Notes: a model not told the origin generated them from the letters alone. A stretch of DNA of 64,000 bases from JAGXSE01 sp040757295 (GCA_040757295.1 JBFLXH010000003.1:1-64000), one strand, 5' to 3'. Shown: positions 32,637-42,063, counted from the first letter of the stretch. Translations and numbers: made by a program.

Positions 32637-33844
32637 AAATTCCCAGTTCTGTTCCTAGCTATCCCCTGCAAGGCATCCGAGTGCTGGATTTCACTCGCGT
32701 CTTGGCCGGGCCTTACTGCACCATGATCCTGGCTGACCTGGGGGCTGAAGTGATTAAAGTGGAACATCCGGAAGGGGGAGACGATGCCAGGGCTTTCGGT
32801 CCTTTTCAGGGGGGCAAGAGCGCCTATTTCATGAGCGTCAACCGGGGTAAGAAGAGTATTACCGTAAACCTGAAGTCCGTGGAGGGCCGGGAACTGATCA
32901 GCCAATTGGCCCAGAAGGTTGATGTGGTGGTTGAGAACTTCCGGCCAGGGACCATGGACCGCCTGGGATTAGGAGCTAAGAGCTTGCGGGCAATCAACCC
33001 TGCCCTAATTTATGCGGCTTGCTCCGGCTTTGGCCAGACCGGTCCCTGGGCTGGGAAACCTGCATACGACATGATTGTCCAGGGCGCAGGCGGGATGATG
33101 AGCATTACCGGCCAACCAGGCGGCCAGCCTACCAGGGTAGGGGCTTCCATTGGGGACCTGACGGCCGGGTTATTTACCGCCATTGGGATTGTTACAGCTC
33201 TTTACAGCCGCCGGTTAACAGGCCAAGGCCAGGTTGTGGATGTGTCCATGCTGGATGGACAGGTTGCTCTCTTGGAAAATGCTATTGCCCGGTACGCCGT
33301 TACCGGTGAGATCCCCGGCCCCCTGGGGGGCCGCCATCCATCCATCACCCCCTTTGAGAATTTTGCAACCGCTGACGGGTGGATTATTGTGGCGGCAGGC
33401 AATGACCAGCTATGGGGCCGGCTTTGCAGGGCTCTTGGACGGGAAGACCTGATTAACTTGCCTCAGTTCGCCACCAACAAGGCCAGGACCGACCATTATC
33501 AGGAACTAAGGCCCCACCTGGTTGAGGCCTTTTCGCAACGGTCAACCGGGGAATGGTTGACTATCCTGGAGGAGGCGGGAGTGCCCTGCGGCCCTATCAA
33601 TAATATTGCCCAAGTGGTTAGCCATCCTCAGGTGCGGGCCAGGAATATGATTGTGGAAGTAGAAGACCCGGTGACAGGCAGGCTGCCTATGGCCGGTAAC
33701 CCTATTAAGCTTTCAAATATGCCTGACCCAGAGGTTAGGCCAGCCGCTCCCGCCCTGGGGCAGCATACCAAAGAGGTCTTGGCAGAACTGTTAGTCCTGC
33801 CAGATCAGCGCCTGGAGGACCTGCGCCGGCAGGGGGTGATTTAG
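32630..33844 (+). CDS. Class III CoA-transferase (CaiB/BaiF family)
   Basis: A 404-aa family III CoA-transferase: LQGIRVLDFTRVLAGPYCTMILADLGAEVIKVE, NRGKKSITVNLK, and the catalytic Asp region YDMIVQGAGGMMSITG. These enzymes move CoA between carboxylic acids such as oxalate, succinate or carnitine. ATG 32630 has AAGGAGGATAATAA upstream and overlaps the DUF1116 stop. Next to AllFGH-like genes it may activate a dicarboxylate or amidated acid released by the pathway; its substrate is unknown. Confidence 0.9.
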   Translation: MLEIPSSVPSYPLQGIRVLDFTRVLAGPYCTMILADLGAEVIKVEHPEGGDDARAFGPFQGGKSAYFMSVNRGKKSITVNLKSVEGRELISQLAQKVDVVVENFRPGTMDRLGLGAKSLRAINPALIYAACSGFGQTGPWAGKPAYDMIVQGAGGMMSITGQPGGQPTRVGASIGDLTAGLFTAIGIVTALYSRRLTGQGQVVDVSMLDGQVALLENAIARYAVTGEIPGPLGGRHPSITPFENFATADGWIIVAAGNDQLWGRLCRALGREDLINLPQFATNKARTDHYQELRPHLVEAFSQRSTGEWLTILEEAGVPCGPINNIAQVVSHPQVRARNMIVEVEDPVTGRLPMAGNPIKLSNMPDPEVRPAAPALGQHTKEVLAELLVLPDQRLEDLRRQGVI

Positions 33845-33909
33845 CCAGATTGTCACTTCAAGGAAGAAACAGGACAGCTGTTGAATAAATTTTAGGAGGA
33901 GAAAGCCGG

Positions 33910-34695
33910 ATGATAAAAAACTGGCAGAACGTCAAAATGTATGATTTGACCCAGCCTTTAAGCCACTTGACTCCCCCCTGGCCGACCTACGAACCCCTGC
34001 AGATCAAGTTCTTTAAACGCCTCTGCCCAAATGGCGCCAATGGGCAGCTGATTACCACCAGTAATCATGTAGGGACCCATCTGGACGGTTCCCTGCATTT
34101 TTGCACCCATGGCCGGGATATTGCCAGCATCCCCTTGCATGAACTGATTGGTCCGGGGGTAGTGGTTGACCTGAGCGATATGGCTGAGGATTACGGCATC
34201 TATACCTCCAAGGACATTACCGACAGGGTTGAGGTAAAGGAAGGCGACATCCTGATTATCTATACCGGTTATCACAAGTATTCCTGGGACCAGCCTGAGG
34301 CTGACGAGGTCCGGTATATGGTCAAACATCCCGGCCCTACCAGGGAGTTTGCCCACTGGTGCAAGCAAATGAAAATAAAGTGGATTGGCGTAGACTGCGG
34401 TTCTGCTGACCACCCCATGAACACCAAGATCCGGGAATGGGCCCCTGTGCAGGCCAAAGAAGCTGACGCCTATATGCAAAAGAAATATGGCCAAACCCTG
34501 GACGAAATATTCCCCCCTGCAGATTACCAGCTAATGCATATTGACCTGTTCCCCCACGACATCATCCATGCTGAAAACCTGGGCGGGGATATTGTAAAAA
34601 TTCTCAACCGGCGCCTGATCATCGGCTGTTTCCCCTGGCGTTTTGTAGGGGGCGAGTCTTCCATCTGCCGGATTGTGGCCTTTGACGAGGAATAG
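33910..34695 (+). CDS. Cyclase-family metal-dependent hydrolase
   Basis: A 261-aa member of the cyclase (kynurenine formamidase/isatin hydrolase) family: N-terminal YDLTQPLSHLTPPWP, metal-binding SNHVGTHLDGSLHF (HxGTHxD), and a C-terminal block with HIDLFPHDIIHAENLGGD. Family members hydrolyse amide bonds, often in rings, using Mn2+ or Zn2+. ATG 33910 follows TTAGGAGGAGAAAG. Its place between the CoA-transferase and the Mo-hydroxylase suggests ring or imide opening of the pathway substrate. Confidence 0.88.
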   Translation: MIKNWQNVKMYDLTQPLSHLTPPWPTYEPLQIKFFKRLCPNGANGQLITTSNHVGTHLDGSLHFCTHGRDIASIPLHELIGPGVVVDLSDMAEDYGIYTSKDITDRVEVKEGDILIIYTGYHKYSWDQPEADEVRYMVKHPGPTREFAHWCKQMKIKWIGVDCGSADHPMNTKIREWAPVQAKEADAYMQKKYGQTLDEIFPPADYQLMHIDLFPHDIIHAENLGGDIVKILNRRLIIGCFPWRFVGGESSICRIVAFDEE

Positions 34696-34796
34696 GGTTT
34701 CGGGCAATGCCGGCAATATACTGGGGCGCCCTCGCCTGGTAATACTGCCGGAATGAACTGTTGCGGCTTGGCAATAACCAAGGAGGTGAACGGTAA

Positions 34797-35675
34797 GTGT
34801 TTCAGCCCTTTCATTATCTGGCCCCCCATTCTCTGGCAGAGGCCTGCACCTTTCTGCGGGAGCATGCCGGCCAGGCGGTACCCATGGCGGGTGGAACCGA
34901 TTTGTTGGTCAGAATGCATGACCGCCAGCTTAAGCCTGTCTATGTGGTAGATATTAAGAAGATTCCCGGGCTGAACGGGATTTCTCCTAGGGATGATTCC
35001 GGATTAACCATTGGCGCCTGCACCCCTCTCAATGCCATTGCCCGCCACCAATTAATCAGGGAGCACTATACCCTCTTGGCTCAGGCGGCCCATTCGGTGG
35101 GGTCATATCAGATCCGGAACAGGGCCACCATTGGAGGCAACCTTTGCAACGCTTCCCCAGCGGCGGACACCGCAGCGCCCTTATTGGCTTTAAATGCAAT
35201 TGCCCTGATTGCCGGGCCTGACAGCCGGCGAGAAGTGCTCCTGCAAGATTTTTTCAACGGACCTGGCCAACCTGTGCTGGCTCCCGGGGAATTGCTGACT
35301 GCCGTCAAGCTGCCGCCTTTGCCTCCGGGAAGCGCCAGCGCCTACTGTAAGTTAATGCGGACGAAGGCTGTAGACTTGTCTCAAGTCGGTGTCGCTGTAG
35401 TATTTGCCGGGCAGGGGCTGCGGATTGCCCTGGGCGCTGTGGCGCCTACCCCTATCCGGGCCACCGAGGCCGAAACCCTGGCCGCCGGGCGTCCTTTGGC
35501 GGAAATAGATATCCAGGCCGTGGCCAGGGCTGCTGCCAATTCTGCCAGCCCAATCGGCGATATCCGGGCTTCCAGGGAGTACCGCCTGGAAATGATTGAA
35601 GTGCTGACAACCCGCGCCCTGACTGAGCTTTTTACCCAGTTAAGCCTCAATCCGGCTGCACGAAGGGAGGAGTAA
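34797..35675 (+). CDS. Molybdenum hydroxylase FAD-binding subunit (XdhB/CoxM type)
   Basis: A 292-aa FAD subunit. AVPMAGGTDLLVRM and TIGGNLCNASPAADTA are the FAD-binding motifs; the CO_deh_flav_C domain occupies ~180-280. It carries electrons from the [2Fe-2S] subunit to NAD+ or another acceptor. The start is GTG 34797 after AAGGAGGTGAACGG; the spacing is long (10 bases) but no other start fits. Followed after 3 bases by the Fe-S subunit. Confidence 0.92.
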   Translation: MFQPFHYLAPHSLAEACTFLREHAGQAVPMAGGTDLLVRMHDRQLKPVYVVDIKKIPGLNGISPRDDSGLTIGACTPLNAIARHQLIREHYTLLAQAAHSVGSYQIRNRATIGGNLCNASPAADTAAPLLALNAIALIAGPDSRREVLLQDFFNGPGQPVLAPGELLTAVKLPPLPPGSASAYCKLMRTKAVDLSQVGVAVVFAGQGLRIALGAVAPTPIRATEAETLAAGRPLAEIDIQAVARAAANSASPIGDIRASREYRLEMIEVLTTRALTELFTQLSLNPAARREE

Positions 35676-35678
35676 CCC

Positions 35679-36146
35679 TTGCCTGAAAAAATCCGGTTTT
35701 CCGTAAACGGTGAGCAAGTGGAACTGGCCGTGGAACATCACCATCGATTGATCGATGTTTTGCGGGATGACCTTTTCCTTACCGGAGCCAAAGAGGGATG
35801 CGGCGGTGGGGAGTGTGGCGCCTGTACTGTATTAATGGATAACGAGCCGGTCAATGCCTGCCTGGTTTTAGCAGTTGAGGCTGAGGGGCGGGAGATTACC
35901 ACTATTGAGGGGCTAGCTAAAGAAGGTCGGCTGGATCCCCTGCAGGAAACTTTTATTAAGCATGCCGCCCTGCAGTGCGGTTTCTGCACCCCTGGCATGA
36001 TCATGTCTGCTAAAGCCCTGCTCTTGCGTAACCCCCATCCAACAGAAACGGAAGTGAAAGAAGCCATTAGCGGGAACCTCTGTCGCTGCACCGGCTACAA
36101 GAGTATTGTAGAAGCGGTGCTGGATGCTGCCCAAAAGGAAAGCTAG
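35679..36146 (+). CDS. Molybdenum hydroxylase [2Fe-2S] subunit (XdhC/CoxS type)
   Basis: A 155-aa iron-sulphur subunit with two clusters: plant-type ferredoxin motif CGGGECGACTVLMD...C in the N-terminal half and the helical-domain motif CGFCTPGM...CRCTGY in the C-terminal half. Start TTG 35679 is preceded by GGGAGGAG. Situated between the FAD and Mo subunits, as in bacterial xanthine dehydrogenase and related N-heterocycle hydroxylases. Confidence 0.94.
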   Translation: MPEKIRFSVNGEQVELAVEHHHRLIDVLRDDLFLTGAKEGCGGGECGACTVLMDNEPVNACLVLAVEAEGREITTIEGLAKEGRLDPLQETFIKHAALQCGFCTPGMIMSAKALLLRNPHPTETEVKEAISGNLCRCTGYKSIVEAVLDAAQKES

Positions 36147-36166
36147 CTGCGGGAGGAGAGGGAACC

Positions 36167-38476
36167 ATGAGTGAAACGCTGATAGGAGCAAGTGTGCCCC
36201 GAAAGGACAGTTTGGAAAAAGTGACCGGCCGGGCGCGGTTTGTAGGAGACCTGCACCTGCCGGGCATGCTTTTTGCCCGGGTCCTGCGCAGCCCCTACCC
36301 CCATGCCCGTATTCGCTCTATTGATGTGAGCCGGGCCTTCCGGGTGCCGGGGGTCAAGGCGGTGGTAACCGGGCGGGATTTCCCCAATTTCGTAGGTCTT
36401 TATTTAGTAGACCGCAATATCTTTGCGGTAGATAAGGTTCGTTTTATCGGCGACCCTGTTGCTGCGGTGGCCGCCCTATCCCTCCAGGCGGCGGAAGAGG
36501 CTCTGGGACTTATTGAAGTAGAGTGCGAGGAACTGCCGGGGGTATTCGACCCCTTATCGGCCATTGCACCTGACGCGCCGCTGATCCATGAAAACCTGCA
36601 CCAGTACAAGCGAGTGCCCGCTTATCACCCCGTTCCCTTTACCAACATAGCCAACCATGTTAAAATCCGCAAGGGAGATATTGAGGAAGGCTTCAAGCAG
36701 TCGGATGAAGTGTTTGAGGCTGCGTACCATGTGCCTCACATGCAGCACTGCCAGTTAGAACCCCATGCCGCTGTTGCCCAGGTGGAAGCCGGGGGCACGG
36801 TCACTGTCTGGTCCAGCTGCCAGTCCCCCAACGCGGTCCGGAAGCTCCTGGCTGTTGCTTTCGACATTCCAGTGGGAAAGGTCCGGGTGATTACACCATA
36901 TGTGGGAGGCGGCTTTGGCGGGAAAGCAGGGGTTTCCATTGAAGGGATCCTGGTGGCTTTGGCCATGAAGACCGGGGGGCGGCCTGTCAAGCTAGTGCTG
37001 ACCCGGGAAGAAGTATTTCAGGGTACCACTGTCCGCCAGGGGCTGGTAGCCAGGATTAAGACCGGCTACATGCGGGATGGGCGGCTGATAGCCCAAGCAG
37101 CGGAACTGTTCTGGGATGCGGGAGCTTACTGCGAATACGGGGTGAACATCGTCCGGGCAGCAGCCTATTCTTCCGCTGGGCCTTACTATATACCCTACCT
37201 GAAAACAGACTCCTACTGTATTTACACTAACCACCCGGCCGGAGGACCCTTCCGGGGCTTTGGCATGGGGGAGCTTCACTGGGCCCTGGACCAGCAGTTA
37301 GACCAAATTGCTCACCGCTTGGGCTTGGATCCTGTGGAAATTAGACTGATTAATGCTGCCCGGGACGGTACCACTACCGCTACCGGCGAGGTGTTAAAAG
37401 ACATCGGCCTGGCTGAGTGCATTAAGTCAGCGGCCAAAAAAATCGGCTGGGATGAACCCAAAAAACCGTTGACAGGCAAAGGAATAGCTTGTATGGTAAA
37501 AGCGCCGGCAATGCCCGGAAATGCTGCTTCTTCTGCCGTGATCAAGCTGAACGAGGACGGCAGCGCTAACCTTTTAATAACAGCTACCGAAATCGGCCAA
37601 GGGGCGGAAACAGTCCTGGCCCAGATTGCCGCCCACGAACTGGGGCTGCCTGTTGATCGGGTTAATGTAGCCCAACCTGATACCGGCTATACTCCCTATG
37701 AGTGGCAGACAGTAGCCAGCCGCATTACCTATTCGGCAGGGAATGCGGTGATGCGGGCTGCCCAGGATGCCCGCCGCCAGCTTTTGACAATGGCTGCCGA
37801 GGGGCTTGGCCTGCCGGAGGACCGACTGACCATTACCGCCGGTATGGTGCATGCAGTAGACGATCCCGCTAAATCCATTGGAGTGGCAGACCTGGCCTTA
37901 GGTCTTACCATGCCGGACGGTTCGGGGAGATACGGCCCGGTAATCGGGCGCGGGCACTTTATTCCTGAAGGCATTGAAGGCCTCGACCCGGAAACTGGGC
38001 AAAGCGCTAAGGCCGTGGCCCACTGGACCTTTGGCGTGCAGGCGGCAGAAGTCGAGGTAGACCCCCAGACAGGCCGGGTAGAAGTAAAGAAAGTTGCGGC
38101 AGTATACGACGTGGGGAAAGCAATCAACCCCTTACTGGCTATAGGCCAGACCGAAGGGGGAATAATTCAGGGGCTGAGTGTGGCCCTTTATGAACAGCTG
38201 CATCTGCGGCAGGGCCGCCTCATGAACCCCTCCTTTGTAGATTACAAGATCGCCACTGCGGCCGATGTTCCGGAGATGGATGTCGGCTTTGTGGAAACCC
38301 CCCTTGCGGACGGTCCTTATGGAGCCCGCGGGTTTGGTGAGCATACGATGGTGCCTACTGCGCCGGCCATAGCCAATGCAGTCTTCGACGCAGTGGGTGT
38401 AAGGATAACAGACTTGCCGATCACACCGGAAAAGGTCTTAGCCGCACTGCGGTTAAAAGGCAAAGGGGGTGAGTAA
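36167..38476 (+). CDS. Molybdenum hydroxylase catalytic subunit (xanthine dehydrogenase family)
   Basis: A 769-aa Mo-cofactor subunit that hydroxylates a C-H position of an N-heterocycle or aldehyde using water. RKDSLEKVTGRARFVGDL at the N-terminus; Mo-pterin motifs GGGFGGKAG, PFRGFGMGE and GNAASSAV; and the conserved C-terminal GARGFGEHTMVPTAPA with the catalytic Glu. ATG 36167 follows GGGAGGAGAGGG. The trio with a uracil/xanthine-type permease suggests purine or pyrimidine substrates; the motifs alone do not tell which. Confidence 0.92.
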   Translation: MSETLIGASVPRKDSLEKVTGRARFVGDLHLPGMLFARVLRSPYPHARIRSIDVSRAFRVPGVKAVVTGRDFPNFVGLYLVDRNIFAVDKVRFIGDPVAAVAALSLQAAEEALGLIEVECEELPGVFDPLSAIAPDAPLIHENLHQYKRVPAYHPVPFTNIANHVKIRKGDIEEGFKQSDEVFEAAYHVPHMQHCQLEPHAAVAQVEAGGTVTVWSSCQSPNAVRKLLAVAFDIPVGKVRVITPYVGGGFGGKAGVSIEGILVALAMKTGGRPVKLVLTREEVFQGTTVRQGLVARIKTGYMRDGRLIAQAAELFWDAGAYCEYGVNIVRAAAYSSAGPYYIPYLKTDSYCIYTNHPAGGPFRGFGMGELHWALDQQLDQIAHRLGLDPVEIRLINAARDGTTTATGEVLKDIGLAECIKSAAKKIGWDEPKKPLTGKGIACMVKAPAMPGNAASSAVIKLNEDGSANLLITATEIGQGAETVLAQIAAHELGLPVDRVNVAQPDTGYTPYEWQTVASRITYSAGNAVMRAAQDARRQLLTMAAEGLGLPEDRLTITAGMVHAVDDPAKSIGVADLALGLTMPDGSGRYGPVIGRGHFIPEGIEGLDPETGQSAKAVAHWTFGVQAAEVEVDPQTGRVEVKKVAAVYDVGKAINPLLAIGQTEGGIIQGLSVALYEQLHLRQGRLMNPSFVDYKIATAADVPEMDVGFVETPLADGPYGARGFGEHTMVPTAPAIANAVFDAVGVRITDLPITPEKVLAALRLKGKGGE

Positions 38477-38538
38477 GGCGAAACGAGTACCATTGGTTTA
38501 ATCTTACAGCAAGCTGACAAGAAAGGATGGTTATTTAA

Positions 38539-39759
38539 ATGGAGGCAAAAGCTCAAAGCGTTCCCGCCATCAGGCGGGGAGATTATTTACCCCTCCCTAA
38601 GAGTATGGCTTTTGGTCTGCAACATCTTTTCACCATGTTCGGAGCAACGGTACTGGTGCCCATTTTAACAGGGCTGGATATTTCAGTGGCCCTGTTTACC
38701 GCCGGTGCTGGTACCCTCTTATTCCATCTGTTAACTAAGCGGATGGTGCCTGTATTCCTTGGCTCCTCTTTTGCATTTATTGCGGCAATCCAGCTGGTTA
38801 TTGCGGAACACGGCGGCATCCCGGCCGTTCAGGGCGGGGTAATTGTGGCTGGTTTGGTCTACCTGGTCTTGGCCCTCCTGGTTTATTTCCTTGGTCCTGG
38901 CATCATGAAAAAGCTGTTCCCGCCAATTGTCACGGGACCAATCATTATGATCATCGGTTTAAAACTGGCTCCTGTTGCCATCGACATGGCCAGCAAAGGT
39001 TGGGGCATCGCGATTTTCACCCTGCTGGTAGTGACAGTGGTTAACGTTTACGTCAGGGGCTTTTTCAAAATGCTGCCTGTCTTAATCGGTTTAGCTGCAG
39101 GTTATTTGGCTTCCTTAGCCCTTGGCATCGTTGACTTTACCGCCTTGAAGGAGGCTGCCTGGATCGATATTCCTGCCTTTACTGCCCCCACTTTTGATAT
39201 GGCCGCCATAATGATCATCGCGCCTATTGCCATTGCCACTTCCGTTGAGCACTTCGGAGACATCCTGGCGGTAGGGTCAACTGTGGAAGAAGATTTTCTG
39301 AAGGAGCCCGGCGTGCACCGGACCCTGCTGGGCGATGGCTTGGCCACTTCCCTGGCCGGCCTTTTCGGTGGACCTCCCAACACTACCTATTCCGAAAACA
39401 CCGGCGTATTAGCCTTAACCAGGGTATGGGATCCTTCCATCATGCGGATAGCGGCTATGTTCGCCCTGGCCATCGCATTTGTACAAAAACTGGGCGGCCT
39501 GATAGCAACCATCCCTGTTGCGGTTGTAGGAGGAGTAGCGATTATCCTGTTTGGAATGATTGCAGCCATCGGTGTGCGGACCGTAGTAGAAAATCAGATT
39601 GATATGAAGAAATCCCGCAACCTCATCGTCGGCAGCGTGATCCTAGTCCTGGGTATCGGCGGAGCTGCTTTGGACCTGGGTGCAGGCGTAAAGTTGGAAG
39701 GTATCGGGCTTGCTGCTATTGTGGGTATCATTTTAAATCAGATCCTGCCCCAGGACTAA
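38539..39759 (+). CDS. NCS2 uracil/xanthine permease
   Basis: A 406-aa proton-coupled nucleobase transporter, ~14 membrane segments. LQHLFTMFGATVLVPIL near the N-terminus has the QH motif, SSFAFIAAI the substrate loop, and ENTGVLALTR the NAT signature, whose form is closer to uracil permeases (UraA/PyrP) than to purine ones. ATG 38539 follows AAAGGATGG. It ends the catabolic operon, followed by a terminator, and probably imports the substrate of the Mo-hydroxylase. Confidence 0.92.
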   Translation: MEAKAQSVPAIRRGDYLPLPKSMAFGLQHLFTMFGATVLVPILTGLDISVALFTAGAGTLLFHLLTKRMVPVFLGSSFAFIAAIQLVIAEHGGIPAVQGGVIVAGLVYLVLALLVYFLGPGIMKKLFPPIVTGPIIMIIGLKLAPVAIDMASKGWGIAIFTLLVVTVVNVYVRGFFKMLPVLIGLAAGYLASLALGIVDFTALKEAAWIDIPAFTAPTFDMAAIMIIAPIAIATSVEHFGDILAVGSTVEEDFLKEPGVHRTLLGDGLATSLAGLFGGPPNTTYSENTGVLALTRVWDPSIMRIAAMFALAIAFVQKLGGLIATIPVAVVGGVAIILFGMIAAIGVRTVVENQIDMKKSRNLIVGSVILVLGIGGAALDLGAGVKLEGIGLAAIVGIILNQILPQD

Positions 39760-39783
39760 ACCGGAAATAACCCAATACCATAG

Positions 39784-39816
39784 AACCCCGAAGCGCCAAG
39801 CTCTGGGGTTCTTTTG
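39784..39816 (+). terminator. Intrinsic terminator after the permease gene
   Basis: ACCCC...GGGGT stem (39785-39809) followed by TCTTTTG; ends the 28.7-39.8 kb operon. Confidence 0.75.
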
Positions 39817-39826
39817 TTTGCAGGGT

Positions 39827-40120
39827 TTAACGCCATCTCAACAGTTCATGGATCAGGAGAATAAGAATACTTTGCAGCAGTTGCCTCCCACCGTTCTGTC
39901 TAAGGTCAATGCCTTCTAGCGTCCTGATAATATCACTGTCTCCAACTATCTGGGAATAAACATGGTCCGCCATCCGATAAACTGCTGCCCGGGTCGGATA
40001 GGGATACATTTCCGGGTTGGCCGGGTCATCATATGTGGCACAAACCCGGCGTACGATTGGATAAATCCGGTAGTAAAGATCAGGATACATGGTGTAAAGA
40101 GGTTCATAATAGTGAAACAT
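39827..40120 (-). CDS. Conserved-looking hypothetical protein, 97 aa
   Basis: Not recognised. Tyr- and Pro-rich N-terminus (MFHYYEPLYTMYPDLYYRIY), then TRAAVYRMADHVYSQIV and a hydrophobic C-terminal helix (LLQSILILLIHELLRW). AAGAGGAGGGCTGCAACG before the ATG is a strong ribosome site. It is convergent with the permease operon. The composition recalls small spore- or coat-associated proteins of Firmicutes, but this is only an impression. Confidence 0.6.
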   Translation of the reverse strand: MFHYYEPLYTMYPDLYYRIYPIVRRVCATYDDPANPEMYPYPTRAAVYRMADHVYSQIVGDSDIIRTLEGIDLRQNGGRQLLQSILILLIHELLRWR

Positions 40121-40186
40121 CGTTGCAGCCCTCCTCTTGGTAATAAATTCCTTTGTGCTAGAATATGAACCTCCTGGACAGGGGGT

Positions 40187-40216
40187 GAAAAAAGCAGCCT
40201 TTTTAGGCTGCCTCCA
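40187..40216 (-). terminator. Intrinsic terminator for the DUF378 gene
   Basis: On the minus strand GCAGCC-TAAAAA-GGCTGC is followed by TTTTTTC, downstream of the stop at 40268. Confidence 0.8.
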
Positions 40217-40267
40217 GTGTAAAGCTTTATAACTTTTTTTCCGGGTTGATAACCAGATAGAGTATAG

Positions 40268-40477
40268 TTAGGCCTTGTTTTCCACCTTTGGTTTCAGAAG
40301 CAAGCTGATAGTCCAGATTCCGGCTAAGCCAATGATGGAATATACCAAGCGGCTGATTATAGCCTCCTGGCCGCCGAATAAGAAGGCTACCACATCTACC
40401 CTGAGAGTGCCGACAAGTAACCAATTCAGTGCCCCAATTATAACTAGTACCAGTGCAATTCTATCCCAAGTTGCCAT
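40268..40477 (-). CDS. DUF378 small membrane protein (YuzA-like)
   Basis: A 69-aa protein with two membrane helices: RIALVLVIIGALNWLLVGTL and IISRLVYSIIGLAGIWTISLL; the GALNWLLVG motif is diagnostic of DUF378. The family is widespread in Firmicutes, function unknown. ATG at 40477 preceded by AAAGGAGGTGTGGTAA; a terminator follows. Confidence 0.88.
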   Translation of the reverse strand: MATWDRIALVLVIIGALNWLLVGTLRVDVVAFLFGGQEAIISRLVYSIIGLAGIWTISLLLKPKVENKA

Positions 40478-40650
40478 TTACCACACCTCCTTTCCATTTA
40501 AAAGGATGTCCATTCATCAAACCAGTTATTCGCGGGTCTTAGAATTGGGGCAAAAAAGGTAAAAGGTCGGAAGGAAATCTTAGCTGCTTATTTAATTAAG
40601 GGAATATAGCAATGTAGCAGCTAGATTTGTTAAGGAAAGAGGTTGAAAAA

Positions 40651-41319
40651 ATGCGTTGTGCCACCTGCGGAGTCTACGCTTGCCGGTCGGGCGAGGCAAA
40701 TAAACAGCCCAGGGATTGCCCCATGACAGCTGAACCCCTAGTTTATCAGAAAAGTTTGGAAACCTACCGGAAAGACCTGGTGACTGAGAAAATCGCCCTG
40801 GCTTCCGCCTGGACGGAAGCTGCCGGTTATTGCCGGTGGTCTCGCCTCGAAGAGATTATGGAGTTTAGCCACCGGGCAGGCTGGCGCCGTTTGGGCTTGG
40901 CTTTTTGTATTGGGTTGCGGCAGGAAGCCAAGCTGATTCATGGCGTTTTTCAGCAAAACGGTTTTGAGGTGGTTTCCGTTACCTGCAAAACCGGTGCTGT
41001 TCCTAAAGAAGAACTGGGCTTGGGTCAGGCCGACAAGATTAGACCGGGAGAGTTTGAGCCCATGTGCAATCCTGTTGCTCAGGCTAAACTCTTAAATAAG
41101 GCCGAAACCCACCTGAATATCCTGGTAGGCCTGTGCGTGGGCCATGACACCCTGTTTATCAAGCACTCCGCTGCCCCAATAACTGTACTGGCAGTAAAAG
41201 ACCGGGTGCTGGCCCATAATCCCCTGGGGGCTGTATATGCCGCCCATTACTATAATAAAAAATTGGCTGGCCATTGCCCGTTAGAGGCAGAAAGGCAGTT
41301 AGAGCAGCATAACGATTAA
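40651..41319 (+). CDS. DUF1847 metal-binding-type protein
   Basis: A 222-aa protein starting MRCATCGVYACRSG, with many Cys (CATCGVYAC, DCPM, FCIGLR, TCKTG, MCNP, GLCVGHD), as in DUF1847 proteins predicted to bind metal or Fe-S. TTG 40627 is also in frame but ATG 40651 suits the AAGGAAAGAGG site and matches the family start. Function unknown; it lies between the catabolic cluster and the racemase-family gene, and may belong to the same regulon. Confidence 0.82.
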   Translation: MRCATCGVYACRSGEANKQPRDCPMTAEPLVYQKSLETYRKDLVTEKIALASAWTEAAGYCRWSRLEEIMEFSHRAGWRRLGLAFCIGLRQEAKLIHGVFQQNGFEVVSVTCKTGAVPKEELGLGQADKIRPGEFEPMCNPVAQAKLLNKAETHLNILVGLCVGHDTLFIKHSAAPITVLAVKDRVLAHNPLGAVYAAHYYNKKLAGHCPLEAERQLEQHND

Positions 41320-41372
41320 ATGGGGAGGCTTGATCGGTATAGTAACAACAAAAGAAGAGAGGTAGCAAAAGG

Positions 41373-42011
41373 ATGAAGGTAGCTGCAATTCATGCAACCA
41401 CAATGGCAATTGAGCCTATTGAGATGGCGTTCCGCGAGGCTGGCCCAGAGGCAAAACTGCTTCATTTTGTTGATACGGGACTGGTGCCCATGATCCAGGA
41501 GCATAGCAAATTAACTCCCGCTATCACCCGCCGCTTTGCCCGCTTATTGGAATCAGCGGAAGAATCCGGGGTAGGCTGTATTCAGCTCACCTGTTCCGCT
41601 TTCAATAACGTAACTGCTATTCTGCAGCCTTTATTTGCCAGCAAACTTTTTCGCTCCGATGAAGCTATGCTGGACGAGGCTTTGAAGTATGAGCGGATTG
41701 GCCTGATTTCCACGATGAAGGAAACCCCTCCGGCCCTTATCAGCTACATGGAGGAAAAGCGGCCGGGTATCCAGGTCAAATCCCTGGTAAATGCTCAGGC
41801 TTTCCAGCTAATGCTGCGGGGAGAAACTGCGGAGCATGACAGGTTGGTTAAGGACATGATCGGCCCCTTGGAGGGTACCGTTGATGTGATTGTCCTGTCC
41901 CAGTACAGCTTGGCTCATCTTGGGAATGGGGTGGCAGTGCGGGTTCCTGTCCTTACTGGCCCGAAGGCCGCGGCAAACAGGTGCTTGGCATACCTGAAAA
42001 ACCTCTCCTAA
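41373..42011 (+). CDS. Asp/Glu/hydantoin racemase-family protein with one catalytic Cys
   Basis: A 212-aa protein of the Asp/Glu racemase superfamily. The first Cys motif is present (CIQLTCSAFNN); the second, expected near VDVIVLSQYSLAHL, has Ser/Gln instead of Cys. Single-Cys members include arylmalonate decarboxylase-type enzymes, while true racemases need both. ATG 41373 follows AGAGGTAGCAAAAGG. Given the neighbours, it may decarboxylate or isomerise a product of the heterocycle pathway; unproven. Confidence 0.8.
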   Translation: MKVAAIHATTMAIEPIEMAFREAGPEAKLLHFVDTGLVPMIQEHSKLTPAITRRFARLLESAEESGVGCIQLTCSAFNNVTAILQPLFASKLFRSDEAMLDEALKYERIGLISTMKETPPALISYMEEKRPGIQVKSLVNAQAFQLMLRGETAEHDRLVKDMIGPLEGTVDVIVLSQYSLAHLGNGVAVRVPVLTGPKAAANRCLAYLKNLS

Positions 42012-42063
42012 CCACGGGACAGCAGCAAGTTTCCTTAGAATTATTTTCAACCGGGGGGCTTAA

